From Actinoplanes sp. L3-i22 (GTDB lineage: Bacteria > Actinomycetota > Actinomycetes > Mycobacteriales > Micromonosporaceae): 64,000 nt of DNA. Below the pieces are notes generated by a model. The model saw only the letters and a list, made by a program, of their open reading frames with translations, did not search any database and was not told where the DNA came from. Positions 43,182 through 52,524 of this stretch are shown one piece after another; position 1 is the stretch's first letter, and each line of letters starts with the position of its first letter. A program made the translations under genes and the position numbers. Location: assembly GCF_019704555.1 (NCBI RefSeq), contig NZ_AP024745.1, positions 6,766,501 through 6,830,500 of the forward strand, written 5' to 3'.

Positions 43182-44408
43182 TTACAGCTGTTCCGTGCGC
43201 GTTCGTAGTGCTTCGGTCAAATCATCATTGGCCGCTTCGAAGCGGCTGTCGGCGGCCGCGAGGCCCGCTCGGTCGGTGAGCGCCTGAGCCAGCAGTGCCG
43301 CGCCGGCAGGGTCGCCGCTGTCGTGACATCGGCGAGCAGAGACAACGCTCTCGTCGAATACCGACGCGCATCGCTGAGCCCACCTCGTACCGCTGCGCCA
43401 CTCATCGCGCACCGCAGTTCGAACTGCCAGTTCGCGACGCATCAAAGCGAGCTCCGGCTGGCTGGTCAGCGCGGCGGCCGACCCGGCGATCGCAGCGGTC
43501 TCTGCGCTGTACGTCTCCCGTAGGTCAGGTGACCAATCGGTGATGCTCCAGCCGAACGCCGGCAGCGGGCCCTCGGAGTCCCGCTCGCTCGTGACGCTCG
43601 ATGCGGCCAACAGTGTGCTCCACAGGCTCGACTGGTAGCCACTCCATACCTTCCGCTCGCCGCCAGCCCGCACGATGCTGCCGAGGACCGCTAGGGCGTC
43701 CCGCTCCACCTCGGCTGCTGCCTGCCCGCAGCCGTCAGCGCGCAACATCCACGCCTGATACACCAGCAGATGAACCAGCACCCGCTCCTGCCCCTCGCCG
43801 CGGTCGACGAACTCCCGGTCGACCTCGATCGCGTCAGCGAGGACCGCGTGGGCCTGCTCAAATCGTCCGGCCGCATGAGCCTGAGCGACGAAGCGGATGA
43901 TGCCCCACAGCTGGCCGCTCCAGGTGCTGCCGTCAGCTGGGCGCTGCTGAACCATGAGCTCTGCGCAGGCATCGGCAGCCTCGGCATGCCGGCCACTTTC
44001 AGCCAAGCAACGCGCCCACACCGCGAGCCCAGGCAGGCTTCCGTCATCCGCCCGCCGAGCCAATCGCCCTAACTCGGCGCACACATCGAAACCCTCGGCC
44101 CGCCGACCCGCCTCGTACAGCGCAGATTGGTAGCTGTCGAGTACCTCCACGTACCTCCGGACGTCACGCGCGGACGTCAACGGAGACGAACGCCCAACCG
44201 TCACCGCTTCTTCGAGCAAAGCCATCCGGCCCGTACGAACATTCCAGCTGCGCTTATGCAGCTGGCCCGCGAGCCTCAACCCGTACACCTGCGGTTTCCA
44301 TGCCGCCAGGATCCGGTACGCCTGCACCATCTCAGCGGCTGACGCCCGGCTCTTGACCAGAACCGCTTGCGCCCAGGCGACCTCGTCTTGATCAACCTCA
44401 TCCGACAT
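43182..44408 (-). CDS. TPR-like helical protein
   Basis: 408 residues from the ATG at 44408 (the frame is open to 44507 but lacks support). Helical pairs such as EMVQAYRILAAWKPQVYGLR, CLAESGRHAEAADACAELMV, AQAHAAGRFEQAHAVLADAI and LLAQALTDRAGLAAADSRFE indicate a TPR array, without a DNA-binding or catalytic domain. A scaffold or sensor role is possible. Downstream on the same strand of the small protein at 44632-44946, 220 bp away. Confidence 0.65.
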   Translation of the reverse strand: MSDEVDQDEVAWAQAVLVKSRASAAEMVQAYRILAAWKPQVYGLRLAGQLHKRSWNVRTGRMALLEEAVTVGRSSPLTSARDVRRYVEVLDSYQSALYEAGRRAEGFDVCAELGRLARRADDGSLPGLAVWARCLAESGRHAEAADACAELMVQQRPADGSTWSGQLWGIIRFVAQAHAAGRFEQAHAVLADAIEVDREFVDRGEGQERVLVHLLVYQAWMLRADGCGQAAAEVERDALAVLGSIVRAGGERKVWSGYQSSLWSTLLAASSVTSERDSEGPLPAFGWSITDWSPDLRETYSAETAAIAGSAAALTSQPELALMRRELAVRTAVRDEWRSGTRWAQRCASVFDESVVSARRCHDSGDPAGAALLAQALTDRAGLAAADSRFEAANDDLTEALRTRTEQL

Positions 44409-44631
44409 CACGAGCACCGTAGCTGACCGCCGTACAACGGAGTACGCGCGCCATCTCGCGGACAGGACTTTGATGGCAGACCTGCTGTCAACGGGCATCC
44501 GGCGCATGCGCGCGGATATGCCGCGAGTTGCGCGTCACGGAGCGTCAGAGGCTGCCGTGGCGACCGGGGTCCGTTCCTGCCGCATGGCGCGCTTCTCCAG
44601 CAGCCCGCGCCACCGTCCGGCAGCCAGGTAC

Positions 44632-44946
44632 CTACCGGGGACCGGTGACGTCGCTTTCAGGAACGCGAAAGACACCGCGGCCGCGTTGGTCCTGGATGTG
44701 GAAGTGCAGCCGTACGAGGACGGACGCGGAGCCGGCAGCGTCCTGATCTCGTTCCAGCACGTCGCACGGAACATCGATCTGGGAAGGGATCTCCGGCTCG
44801 GTAGCTGGTAGCTCATCTGAGAGAAGAACGGGCACCTTCTCGATGATGGCGGTCGTGGTCCCGTCCGCCTCGCGGAGATGCACCTCGATCCACCCGGGCC
44901 ATTCGGCGTCCACCCAACGCACGAACTCGACTTTGACGTAGTTCAC
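44632..44946 (-). CDS. Hypothetical beta-rich protein
   Basis: 104 residues from a GTG at 44946 (an ATG at 44985 would add 13). VKVEFVRWVDAEWPGWIEVH, ADGTTTAIIEKVPVLLSDEL and IDVPCDVLERDQDAAGSASV show an all-beta protein of a type widespread in actinomycetes (E-x-x-PGWVxVxLxDAxG-KVPVL), function unknown. The opposite-strand frame at 44470-44811 is its shadow. Confidence 0.6.
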   Translation of the reverse strand: MNYVKVEFVRWVDAEWPGWIEVHLREADGTTTAIIEKVPVLLSDELPATEPEIPSQIDVPCDVLERDQDAAGSASVLVRLHFHIQDQRGRGVFRVPESDVTGPR

Positions 44947-45170
44947 GCGGCATATGGTCAACTGCGCAGCGTCGCGCGGCAACATCGTTCACTCAAGGCC
45001 GTACTCAACTGCCGCAGGTAGCTCTCCACCCGGCAGCGGAGAAGCCTTACAGCGGCCTTCGCCTTCGTAACGTGCAATGGAGCCGGGCGGCTGGGCGCGA
45101 GGCTGCTGGAGCTGGACATGCTCGGCGACCGCCGCCGCGCCGTTGACGGACGCCCGGGTAGCCTCCGCGG

Positions 45171-46061
45171 ATGACCGCGAACGTCCACCCTTTTCAGACC
45201 GTGCACGTCGGCACCCGGCGCGCCGAGATCGACGAGCTGCTCGCGCCCGTCATCGAGGCGATCTGGCAGCATGACCTGGTCACATTGACCAGCTGCCAGG
45301 ACGCCGGGCAGAGCAACGCCGACTGGGTCGACGTCCTGCCGCACATGGCGGGCTATGTCGAGTCACGCCGCGGCTGGGCGTTCATCGACTTCCCGCAGGA
45401 CGACGGCCTGGAATTCCTCACCCTCCTCGCCAACGCCGGGCCCCGTGACGCGTTCTACACCCGCATGACCCACTGGGCCGCCCCGTCGGCGTGGGACGTC
45501 AAGATCAGGCCGCGGGACGTGGCCATGCAGGACTGGCCGCAGCCGTCCCGGTTCACGACCACCCTGCTGCAGGTTTGTTTTCCCGTCACCGACCTGCCCG
45601 AGATGCTGCGCCGCCTACAGGCCGGCCAGATCGTCCCGCCGGCTCCCGCGGACTGGACCACTGTCGGCCGCTCCCGCCCGTCACCGGTCACCTTCCCTGA
45701 CACGCCGCCGGCGCCGTCGACGCCGGTGATCCGCGCGGTCGAGAGCACCGGCGACACCTGGGACGATCCCGACCACAACACTCTGGACCGCCTGATCGCG
45801 GACCTGAACCTGCGGTGGCGCCACCTCGTCCTGGAACGCCGGGATCTGCCCGGCGGCGAGCACTACCTGCAGATCTACCTCAACGACGACCACAGCTTCC
45901 AGGTCGAGTTCCGCGAAGGCGGCGCGGACCGCCACTACCGCGCCTACCTCCCGATCGAGCCGGAGGGCGATCTCGAGCCACTTCTCGACCTGGTTCACGC
46001 CTGGTCCACCGATCGGCCCGGCTGGCGCGACACCCTGCAGTGGTACCCCCTGACCGCCTGA
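45171..46061 (+). CDS. Conserved hypothetical protein, two-part
   Basis: 296 residues. The N-terminal half (RAEIDELLAPVIEAIWQHDL, VTLTSCQDAGQ, GWAFIDFPQDDGLEFLTLLA) resembles a group of actinobacterial proteins that start EIDE-x-L-x-PLI and carry a conserved TxxSCQD motif. A Pro-rich linker (about 165-190) is followed by a second alpha/beta domain (LRWRHLVLERRDLPGGEHYL, IYLNDDHSFQVEFREGG). No catalytic residues can be named beyond the conserved Cys-Gln-Asp. Stands alone between divergent genes. Confidence 0.65.
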   Translation: MTANVHPFQTVHVGTRRAEIDELLAPVIEAIWQHDLVTLTSCQDAGQSNADWVDVLPHMAGYVESRRGWAFIDFPQDDGLEFLTLLANAGPRDAFYTRMTHWAAPSAWDVKIRPRDVAMQDWPQPSRFTTTLLQVCFPVTDLPEMLRRLQAGQIVPPAPADWTTVGRSRPSPVTFPDTPPAPSTPVIRAVESTGDTWDDPDHNTLDRLIADLNLRWRHLVLERRDLPGGEHYLQIYLNDDHSFQVEFREGGADRHYRAYLPIEPEGDLEPLLDLVHAWSTDRPGWRDTLQWYPLTA

Positions 46062-46262
46062 GCAAGTCGGCCGACGGTAATTCGGCCGGTAAATCTCACC
46101 ACGGCGGCTCGGCGTCTGATCACCGCTTGCAGCGGCCTCGATCACCGGGTTGAGGTCGACGCCATGCGGGACTAAAACAAGACGGTCACGTTCACGCCGG
46201 CGCGCTCATCTGCCGCTCTGAGCGTGCTGGCGTTCATCGTTGATGGTGACGCACCGTGGTGC

Positions 46263-47180
46263 ATGACTACCTTTCCCACCTCCATGTCCGATGTCGTCGC
46301 CTCCGATCAACTCGGCGTGCGGGCCGCAGTGTCCGCTTTCCTGGGCCGATACCGCGGCCAGACCCGTGTGCACACCGACTCCGACCTGCGCGTCTTCCTC
46401 CGCTGGTGCACCGACCGGGACCTCAACCCGCTCACCTTGTGCCGGGTCGACGTCGAGCGGTATGTGCGCTGGCTGCAGGAGATACGCCGGTACCAGCCCT
46501 CGACGGTCTCCCGGCGGCTGTCGGTCGTGGTCGGCTTCTACCGGACCTGCGTCATCGATACCGTCCTCGAACACTCCCCAGCCGACTACGTCCGCCGCCC
46601 CACCGTTCCTGCTGAATCACAGACCCTCGGGCTCGGACACCTGCAATTCGAGGCTCTGATCACCACTGCCCGGCAGTCCACCAACCCGAACGACTTCGCC
46701 TTGATCGCGCTGCTGGGCCTGCTCGGTCTGCGGATCTTCGAAGCCTGCGGCGCCAGCATCGCCGACCTGGGCGAGGAACACGGCCACCGTGTGCTGCGCG
46801 TCCACGGCAAGGGCGGCAAGGTCGTACTCGTCCCACTACCGCCCGCGGTGGCCCGAGCCATCGACCGGGCCGTTGAGGAACGCCCCAGCGGACCGATCCT
46901 GCGCAACACGATCGGCGCCCGGATGGACAGGCACGCCGCGACCCGCCGGCTCAAACACCTCGCCGCCACCACCGGCATCTGGATGCCCAGGATGCACCCG
47001 CATATGCTGCGCCACACGTTCGTGACCACCATGCTCGACGCCGGCGTCAGTCTCCGCGACGTGCAGATCGCCGCCCGGCACGCCGATCCCAAGACCACCA
47101 TGCGATACGACCGGGCACGCAAGAACCTTGACCGACACCCCAACTACATCCTCGCCGCCTACATGGCCTCCGGTACATAA
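46263..47180 (+). CDS. Tyrosine recombinase (XerC/D-like integrase)
   Basis: 305 residues from the ATG at 46263. Core-binding domain: AVSAFLGRYRGQTRVHTDSD, FLRWCTDRDLNPLTLCRVDV. The catalytic set is complete: Arg in LLGLRIFEACG, Lys in VHGKGGKVV, HxLR in HMLRHTF, His in AARHADP and Tyr in MRYDRA. It should cleave and rejoin DNA at attachment sites. No attachment site could be located by eye. It lies near the middle of the accessory region and might have mobilised part of it. Confidence 0.9.
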   Translation: MTTFPTSMSDVVASDQLGVRAAVSAFLGRYRGQTRVHTDSDLRVFLRWCTDRDLNPLTLCRVDVERYVRWLQEIRRYQPSTVSRRLSVVVGFYRTCVIDTVLEHSPADYVRRPTVPAESQTLGLGHLQFEALITTARQSTNPNDFALIALLGLLGLRIFEACGASIADLGEEHGHRVLRVHGKGGKVVLVPLPPAVARAIDRAVEERPSGPILRNTIGARMDRHAATRRLKHLAATTGIWMPRMHPHMLRHTFVTTMLDAGVSLRDVQIAARHADPKTTMRYDRARKNLDRHPNYILAAYMASGT

Positions 47181-47341
47181 CAGCGACCGACCAGAGCGAG
47201 CGACTCTGCCGATGAGAGTGCGTACGAGCCGCCTTCTCGATGCACTGGCTACGCCTACGGCAGATGACGAGACGAGCAGCAGGATCCTGCGCATCACTCA
47301 AATGTCTTCCCTTGTGTAAGGCGGCGTGCTAAACCGTCTGC

Positions 47342-48214
47342 ATGTCACTGAGGTCGTTGAACCATGCCGGCGGAAAGCTGCTCTATTCGGTGGGGCGGCT
47401 CGATATCATGTCAGGTCAGGGTCAACACCTTCTCAAGGTCAGCACCGAGGTCAGCGCCGATTGGCTTGCTCAACAAAGCGATACCGCGCAGGTGCTGGTA
47501 ACCGGCGAGGTCTGGTGCGCCAACGCTCCAAGCGCGCCCTGGCTGGGTGCGCTCGTGCCCCAGGTGCAAACATTTCGACTGTTTACCACCAGCACCTGGT
47601 TCGCAGTGCAGGTCACCGACGACCAGCTGATCGCGCTAGACAAGGCACGCGACAACAAGACCCTCGACTTGCGTGTCGACGTCAAGTCGACACTCTTGCA
47701 CCCCGGCGACGGTTTCTACCCTGTTGCGGAGGACCAGTTCACCGCCTCCGTCGACGAACCGGAGTGGACGAAACTGCTCGATCGGGTGGGCGTGCTGACT
47801 GGCTTCTTGATCCGAGTCGCCGGCCCATTCCATGGCCAAGCCACCTACGCTTCCCAGCCGCACGAGGAAGACCAGGCGTCATTGACCCAGGCCATTGCAC
47901 GCCTCCGACAGGCACGGGCGGAGCTGGCGGAGGGGCGTTGGGAGGCGTGCACCGCAACGTGCCGGCGGGTCCTGGAGAACCTTCAAAGGATTGCTCAACC
48001 TCTGCCGACCGCCAAGTCCATCAGGACTGCGCCGGATCCGGAAAAACTCAACGAGGATGAGCGATGGGCGGCCCTCTTCTATGCCGTCAAGGCACTGACA
48101 CAGCCCGCCCATCATGATGACCACACGACGCTGGCCTTCACTTTCACCCGTGAGAAGTCCGAAGCTGCGCTCGCGGCAACGGCAAGCCTTCTAAACGTCT
48201 ACACGGCGGGTTAG
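47342..48214 (+). CDS. Hypothetical protein
   Basis: 290 residues. N-terminal half is beta-rich (LLKVSTEVSADWLAQQSDTA, WCANAPSAPWLGALVPQVQT, DLRVDVKSTLLHPGDG). C-terminal half is helical: LTQAIARLRQARAELAEGRW, EACTATCRRVLENLQRIAQP, KALTQPAHHDDHTTLAFTFT, similar in plan to the helical ends of proteins annotated as apea-like or HEPN-like, though no RX4-6H motif is obvious. Reduced GC. Function unknown. Confidence 0.6.
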   Translation: MSLRSLNHAGGKLLYSVGRLDIMSGQGQHLLKVSTEVSADWLAQQSDTAQVLVTGEVWCANAPSAPWLGALVPQVQTFRLFTTSTWFAVQVTDDQLIALDKARDNKTLDLRVDVKSTLLHPGDGFYPVAEDQFTASVDEPEWTKLLDRVGVLTGFLIRVAGPFHGQATYASQPHEEDQASLTQAIARLRQARAELAEGRWEACTATCRRVLENLQRIAQPLPTAKSIRTAPDPEKLNEDERWAALFYAVKALTQPAHHDDHTTLAFTFTREKSEAALAATASLLNVYTAG

Positions 48215-48422
48215 CCTGCCAATCGGACTTGGCGCGATCCGACAGTCAACCCTCGATACTCGGCGCGCTACCCAAACCGGCAGCCGTCGCTGTCGAAAGA
48301 CTCTAATTGGATGACGACATGCGCGCTGTTGATTGAGCTATCCCAGATACTCATCGCTCCCGGATTACTGAGTTGCCGAGTTGAGTACATCCACGAAAGG
48401 GCCTTCGGATCGAATATTCTTT

Positions 48423-49502
48423 TCAGCTTCCTCCGTCTCCGGCGGCAGGTTTTTTACGGAAACGGTCGCCCTCCACGACCTTCTCATCAAATGGTCGTTG
48501 GGAAAGTCGAGAGACGGTCGCCCACATTGCGCGTTCATCTTTCAGCGTGGCTGGAAGCGTTAGGCCTAGTTGGTTGGCCAGCGAGGAACGACCCAGGTTG
48601 ACCATTGCCCGAGTAGCAGCGGCCCAGTCGTCGACAGCAATGACAGCCACGCTATACCACGCGACCGCCAGCAGGAGCAACGTGGCGATCGTTATCATCA
48701 AGACCAAGTAGCGGCTATCGCCCGCAATCAAGGCCCCGAATCCGACAAGGGCAGTAAACAGGTGTCCGTATAGCAGGGCTATTAAGAAATCAACCGTAGT
48801 GCGGGCCTGATCAACATGCTTGCGACTTTGTTCGGGTGCCGCAGCGGATAACTCGTACCAAAGGGCCTGGGAATCAAGCCTATAGCGGTTATATCCATAC
48901 TCCTCTAGGCGGCGCATGGCATTCCCCAGACGAGTCGGCGCCACTTGGTCGTCCGCTACGGGGTAGCGGCGAACTTGCTCGCGCAGGAGACCTAGCTGGC
49001 TTGCGCCTCGCTGAAGGTCTGAGTTCCGGTAGGGATCGAGACGGCGGTCGCCCTCGGCCGCTGTAAGACGGTTGACAAGTTCCTGTCGGAGCGGATCTCC
49101 CTTATCCCTTAGCGGCTTTAATTCGGCATAATCGAGTCGCCGCTCCAGGATCTGCTTGCGAGTCAGTTGCCTCTCTCGCGCGCCACGGAGAAACGCTGCT
49201 AGCCAGGCACGCGGCGTACGGTGGGAGCGCCCCGGTGGCTGCCAGCCGATGTAGCCCTCCAGCAGCCGGTAGAGTTGCTTTTGTAGGGTAGCGAGTAGAA
49301 GTCCGAGCACGACCGCGCCGGCTACGACTATAAAGCCCTGATTCGTCGGATCTAGCTTGACAAACCAAGAGACCGACCCGGCGGTTCGTATGCTTGGCAG
49401 AATTAGGTAGCCGAGGACGAGCAAGTTGATCGCGGACGGCAAAATCCAGCCTACGAGAAGCGACCAACCACCCCCGAGCACCCCTTTTACAAGATCACTC
49501 AC
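48423..49502 (-). CDS. Four-helix membrane protein
   Basis: 359 residues. Two N-terminal membrane helices (LLVGWILPSAINLLVLGYLI and FIVVAGAVVLGLLLATL), a charged cytosolic region of about 160 residues (RQLTRKQILERRLDYAELKP; RLEEYGYNRYRLDSQALWYE), then two more helices (LIALLYGHLFTALVGFGALI and LMITIATLLLLAVAWYSVAV) and a charged tail. No family recognised. The next gene upstream (49513) ends 10 bp before its start, so the two form an operon. Low GC; next to an IS insertion. Confidence 0.65.
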   Translation of the reverse strand: MSDLVKGVLGGGWSLLVGWILPSAINLLVLGYLILPSIRTAGSVSWFVKLDPTNQGFIVVAGAVVLGLLLATLQKQLYRLLEGYIGWQPPGRSHRTPRAWLAAFLRGARERQLTRKQILERRLDYAELKPLRDKGDPLRQELVNRLTAAEGDRRLDPYRNSDLQRGASQLGLLREQVRRYPVADDQVAPTRLGNAMRRLEEYGYNRYRLDSQALWYELSAAAPEQSRKHVDQARTTVDFLIALLYGHLFTALVGFGALIAGDSRYLVLMITIATLLLLAVAWYSVAVIAVDDWAAATRAMVNLGRSSLANQLGLTLPATLKDERAMWATVSRLSQRPFDEKVVEGDRFRKKPAAGDGGS

Positions 49503-49512
49503 GGCACGCCCA

Positions 49513-49767
49513 TCAAGGCTCGGTCGGGAAGTCGGGGCCGTCAGGGGGTCCTTGCGTCTGGTACAACCGGCCTAGCAGGCCAGGCAGCAGCTCAGCGTTG
49601 GACCGATCGACCTGGATGCTCGTATTTCCGACGGAAATCCTGGCCATGGTGTCGTTCGGCATTCGCCGGAGCCAGGCGACGATGACCTCTGCCGCGGCAG
49701 AGGATGTACGAAGGCTGAGGTCGAGACCAAGGTGGTCCGGCGCACTTAACCGAACCGACACTGCCAC
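49513..49767 (-). CDS. EACC1-like small protein
   Basis: 84 residues from a GTG at 49767; the same frame stays open about 130 bp further upstream (EHPVDIEVVSPAEDAF) without a clear start, so the real protein may be longer. The part SSAAAEVIVAWLRRMPNDTM followed by ARISVGNTSIQVDRSNAELL resembles the C-terminal half of EACC1 (effector-associated constant component 1), a small partner of trypsin-like or CHAT-type effectors in actinobacterial conflict systems. Operonic with the four-helix membrane protein. Its 5' region is close to the IS end at 49987, so truncation is possible. Confidence 0.45.
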   Translation of the reverse strand: MAVSVRLSAPDHLGLDLSLRTSSAAAEVIVAWLRRMPNDTMARISVGNTSIQVDRSNAELLPGLLGRLYQTQGPPDGPDFPTEP

Positions 49768-50059
49768 GAACTCCCGAAGTGCCGCCGCCAGTGAAGCAAA
49801 AGCATCTTCAGCAGGGCTGACGACCTCGATATCGACGGGATGCTCAGGTTCTCTTTCGGCGTTCAGTTCCTGCCCCTTCGTTCTTTTGCAGCCAACCGAG
49901 CACGTCGCGTGCGGTCGAGTTTAAGTCGACTCTCCTTTATAGCGGAACTGGCTACATGCTGGCGGAACTTCGCTGAATTTTCTTAAGAGTCCCTAACACG
50001 ATCTGCTGAATCGATGATGATCAGCACTGCGAACTGAAGATCAGTCTCGTTCGTTCGTC

Positions 50060-50865
50060 GTGGGCAGGCCGTGGGTCGTTGATGACGAGTTGTGGAAGTT
50101 GATCGAGCCGGTCCTGCCGGCGTGGCCGGAGAAGCCTCCCGGGCCGAGGCCGATCCCGGATCGTCTCTGCTTGCAGGGCATCCTGTTTGTGCTGCATACC
50201 GGGCTGGGCTGGGAAGACCTGCCGCAGGAAGTCGGCTTCGGCTCGGGGATGACGTGCTGGCGGCGCCTCGAACGCTGGACCAACGCGGGGGTCTTCGATC
50301 AGGTGCATCAGATACTGCTGGCCAAGCTGAACGCGGCGAACCGGATCGACTGGTCGAGAGCGGCGATGGACGGTAGTCACATCGACGCAAAAAAGGGGGT
50401 GCCGGGACAGGTCCGTCGCCGGTCAATCGTGGCAAGCCCGGCTCGAAGCACCACCTGATCTGCGACGGCAACGGGACCCCGATCTACGTGCTGACCAGCG
50501 GCGCGAATGTGCCGGACATCAGCCGCGCTCTTGATCTGCTCGACTGCTATCCGCCGATCGCCGGCCGTCCGGGCCGCCCTCGCCGCCGCTTCGAGGTCTT
50601 GCTGGCCGACAAGGGCTACAGCAGTGAGGCCTTCCGCCAGGCCTGCCGCGAACGCGGCACTGAGCCGATCATCGCGAAGCCGAAGACGCCCAACATCAAG
50701 GGTCTGGGCAAGCTGCGTTACGTCGTCGAGCAGACCTTCGCTCTGCTGCACCAATTCCGCCGCCTGGCCGTGCGCTGGGAGCGCCGGCTCGACATCCACG
50801 ACGGCCTCGTCAGCCTCGCCTGCGCCATGATCTGCTGGCGACGCTTGATCAAATGGACTAGTTAG
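50060..50865 (+). CDS. IS5-family transposase made by -1 frameshifting
   Basis: Frame 1 (50060 to the slippery site) encodes the N-terminal helix-turn-helix and first DDE Asp: MGRPWVVDDELWKLIEPVLP, then NRIDWSRAAMDGSHIDAKK. Shifting back one base at the A6G5 run (50389-50399) gives GGAGTGPSPVNRGKPGSKHH, the second Asp in EVLLADKGYSS, and the Glu region LGKLRYVVEQTFALLHQFRR, ending IKWTS at 50865. The fused product is about 268 residues, the usual length for this group. Appears functional. Confidence 0.85.
50389..50399 (+). promoter_or_regulatory. Programmed -1 frameshift slippery run
   Basis: AAAAAAGGGGG at the junction of the two transposase frames; A-AAA-AAG is a standard slippery heptamer. 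Copy 1 has the same run in reverse complement at about 31657-31667. Confidence 0.6.
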
Positions 50866-50886
50866 AGATCGCGTTAGGAGCTCTAA

Positions 50887-51159
50887 GGCACGCATGCTGC
50901 CGGCCAACATCAACGCGCTCTTCTAATAGGTTCCGTCAGCCTGTGGGTGCAGGATGGCTCCAGTAGCGGCTGGCGGGTCAGCACTCCACTCTTCGGACCC
51001 TGTTGAGGTCTTGCCGCAGACCGTGCGCCCGTTGGTCGTGAGGAGATGAGACAGCTGATGAGATGACGTGCCCCACGGCTGTGGTGAGCACTTGGCTATT
51101 AGATCGCTGGCGTCTCCTCCGTGCTGCTACCAGGCAGTTTCGGGTGTGGGAGGTGCGAG
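50887..51159 (+). ncRNA. Possible IS110 left-end noncoding RNA region
   Basis: 273 bp with no gene precede the IS110-family transposase. In IS110-type elements the left-end noncoding region encodes a structured bridge RNA that pairs with donor and target DNA. The stretch contains short complementary segments (for example around 50935-51010), but no full fold was derived and the element's exact left boundary is unknown. Assigned from family knowledge only. Confidence 0.3.
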
Positions 51160-52396
51160 ATGATCTGGATAGGTGACGACTGGGCCGAAGACCATCACGA
51201 CGTCGAGATCCTCGACGAGGACGGGCGGCGCCTGGCTCGGGCTCGGCTGCCTGAGGGCCTGGAAGGCATCACCCGGCTGCATACGTTGATCGCGGAGCAT
51301 CTGCCAGCGTCGTGGTCAGATCTGGAACCGGTGCAGGCGGCAGGGAGAGTCGGGATTGGGATCGAGACTGATCGCGGCACCTGGGTTCAGGCGCTGCTCG
51401 CAGCCGGTTATCAGGTTTATGCCATCAATCCGATGTCGTCGGCCCGGTATCGAGAGCGGCATTCCACCTCGGGTGCGAAGTCCGACGCCGGGGATGCTCA
51501 CGTGCTGGCCGAGATCGTGCGTCTGGACCACGACCACCACCGGCAGGTCGCTGGCGACAGCCCGACCGCCGAAGCAGTGAAACTGCTGGCCCGGGCTCAT
51601 CAGAGCCTGGTCTGGGATCGCACTCGCCAGGTCCTGCGACTGCGGTCGGTGCTGCGGGAATTCTTCCCCGCCGCCCTGCAAGCCTTCGACGACCCTGGCT
51701 GCCAGCGACACCCTCGAACTACTCGATCGGGCTCCCGACCCGGACCGGGCTGCCCGCCTGCCCCGGCTGACCATCGTCGCCATTCTGCGCCGGGCCGGAC
51801 GCCGCGACCTCGACGGCAGGGCCACCACGATCCAGCAGATCTTCACAGCGCAGCAGCTGCGCCAGCCGCGGCCGGTCCAGGCCGCCTACGCCGCGATCGT
51901 GTCCAGCCAGGTCCAGTTGATCAACATTCTCAACATCGAGATCGCCGAGCTGGGCCGGGTGATGGGCGACCATTTTGGCCGGCACCGGGACGCTGACTGC
52001 TACCTGAGCCTGCCCGGCCTCGGGCCAGTACTCGGCGCCCGGATCCTCGGCGAGTTCGGCGACGACCCCCACCGCTACGCCGACGCGAAAGCCCGCCGCA
52101 ACTACGCCGGCACCTCACCGATCACCCGCGCTTCCGGCCGCCGCCGGGTCGTGCTGGCCCGCTACGCCCGCAACCGGCGCCTCGCCGACGCCGTCCACCA
52201 GTGGGCGTTCTGCGCCATGCGCGGATCACCCGGCGCCCGCGCCTACTACCAAGCACTTCGCGACCGCGGCACCGGCCACCAAGCCGCCCTGCGCCAACTC
52301 GGCAACCGCCTCGTCGGCATCCTCCACGGCTGCCTCAAAACCAAAACCGCCTACAACGAAGCCACCGCCTGGGCCCACCTGCAGCCCACCGCTTGA
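51160..52396 (+). pseudogene. IS110-family transposase with one frameshift
   Basis: N-terminal DEDD RuvC-like domain from 51160: IWIGDDWAEDHHDVEILDED, GIGIETDRGTWVQALLAAGY, SGAKSDAGDAHVLAEIVRLD. At 51691-51700 an extra C in GACCCTGG breaks the frame; in the next frame the protein continues DTLELLDRAPDPDRAARLPR and the Tnp2 serine domain LPGLGPVLGARILGEFGDDP, RRNYAGTSPITRASGRRRVV, ending at 52396. Correcting the one base would restore about 411 residues, a normal length. The insertion implies inactivation, unless it is recoded. Confidence 0.8.
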
Positions 52397-52524
52397 CATT
52401 CAAAAACATGGGATGTCTGCCGCCGACAGTGCCCTCCGCACCTAGGAATTCCGGCGGTGCCGAGCCGGTACGGTCCGGCGATACTGCGAAGGGCCGGGAG
52501 GATGATGTGTCTCGTGGCGTTGTC

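Larger units (their letters stand above)
49987..50883 (+). mobile_element. IS5-family (IS427/IS1031-type) element, copy 2, intact
   Basis: 897 bp bounded by imperfect terminal repeats GAGTCCCTAACACGATCT and, at the right end reading inward, GAGCTCCTAACGCGATCT. A TAA triplet flanks both ends (49984-49986 and 50884-50886), consistent with the 3-bp TNA duplication of IS1031-type members. Contains a two-frame transposase with a slippery run. Confidence 0.85.
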
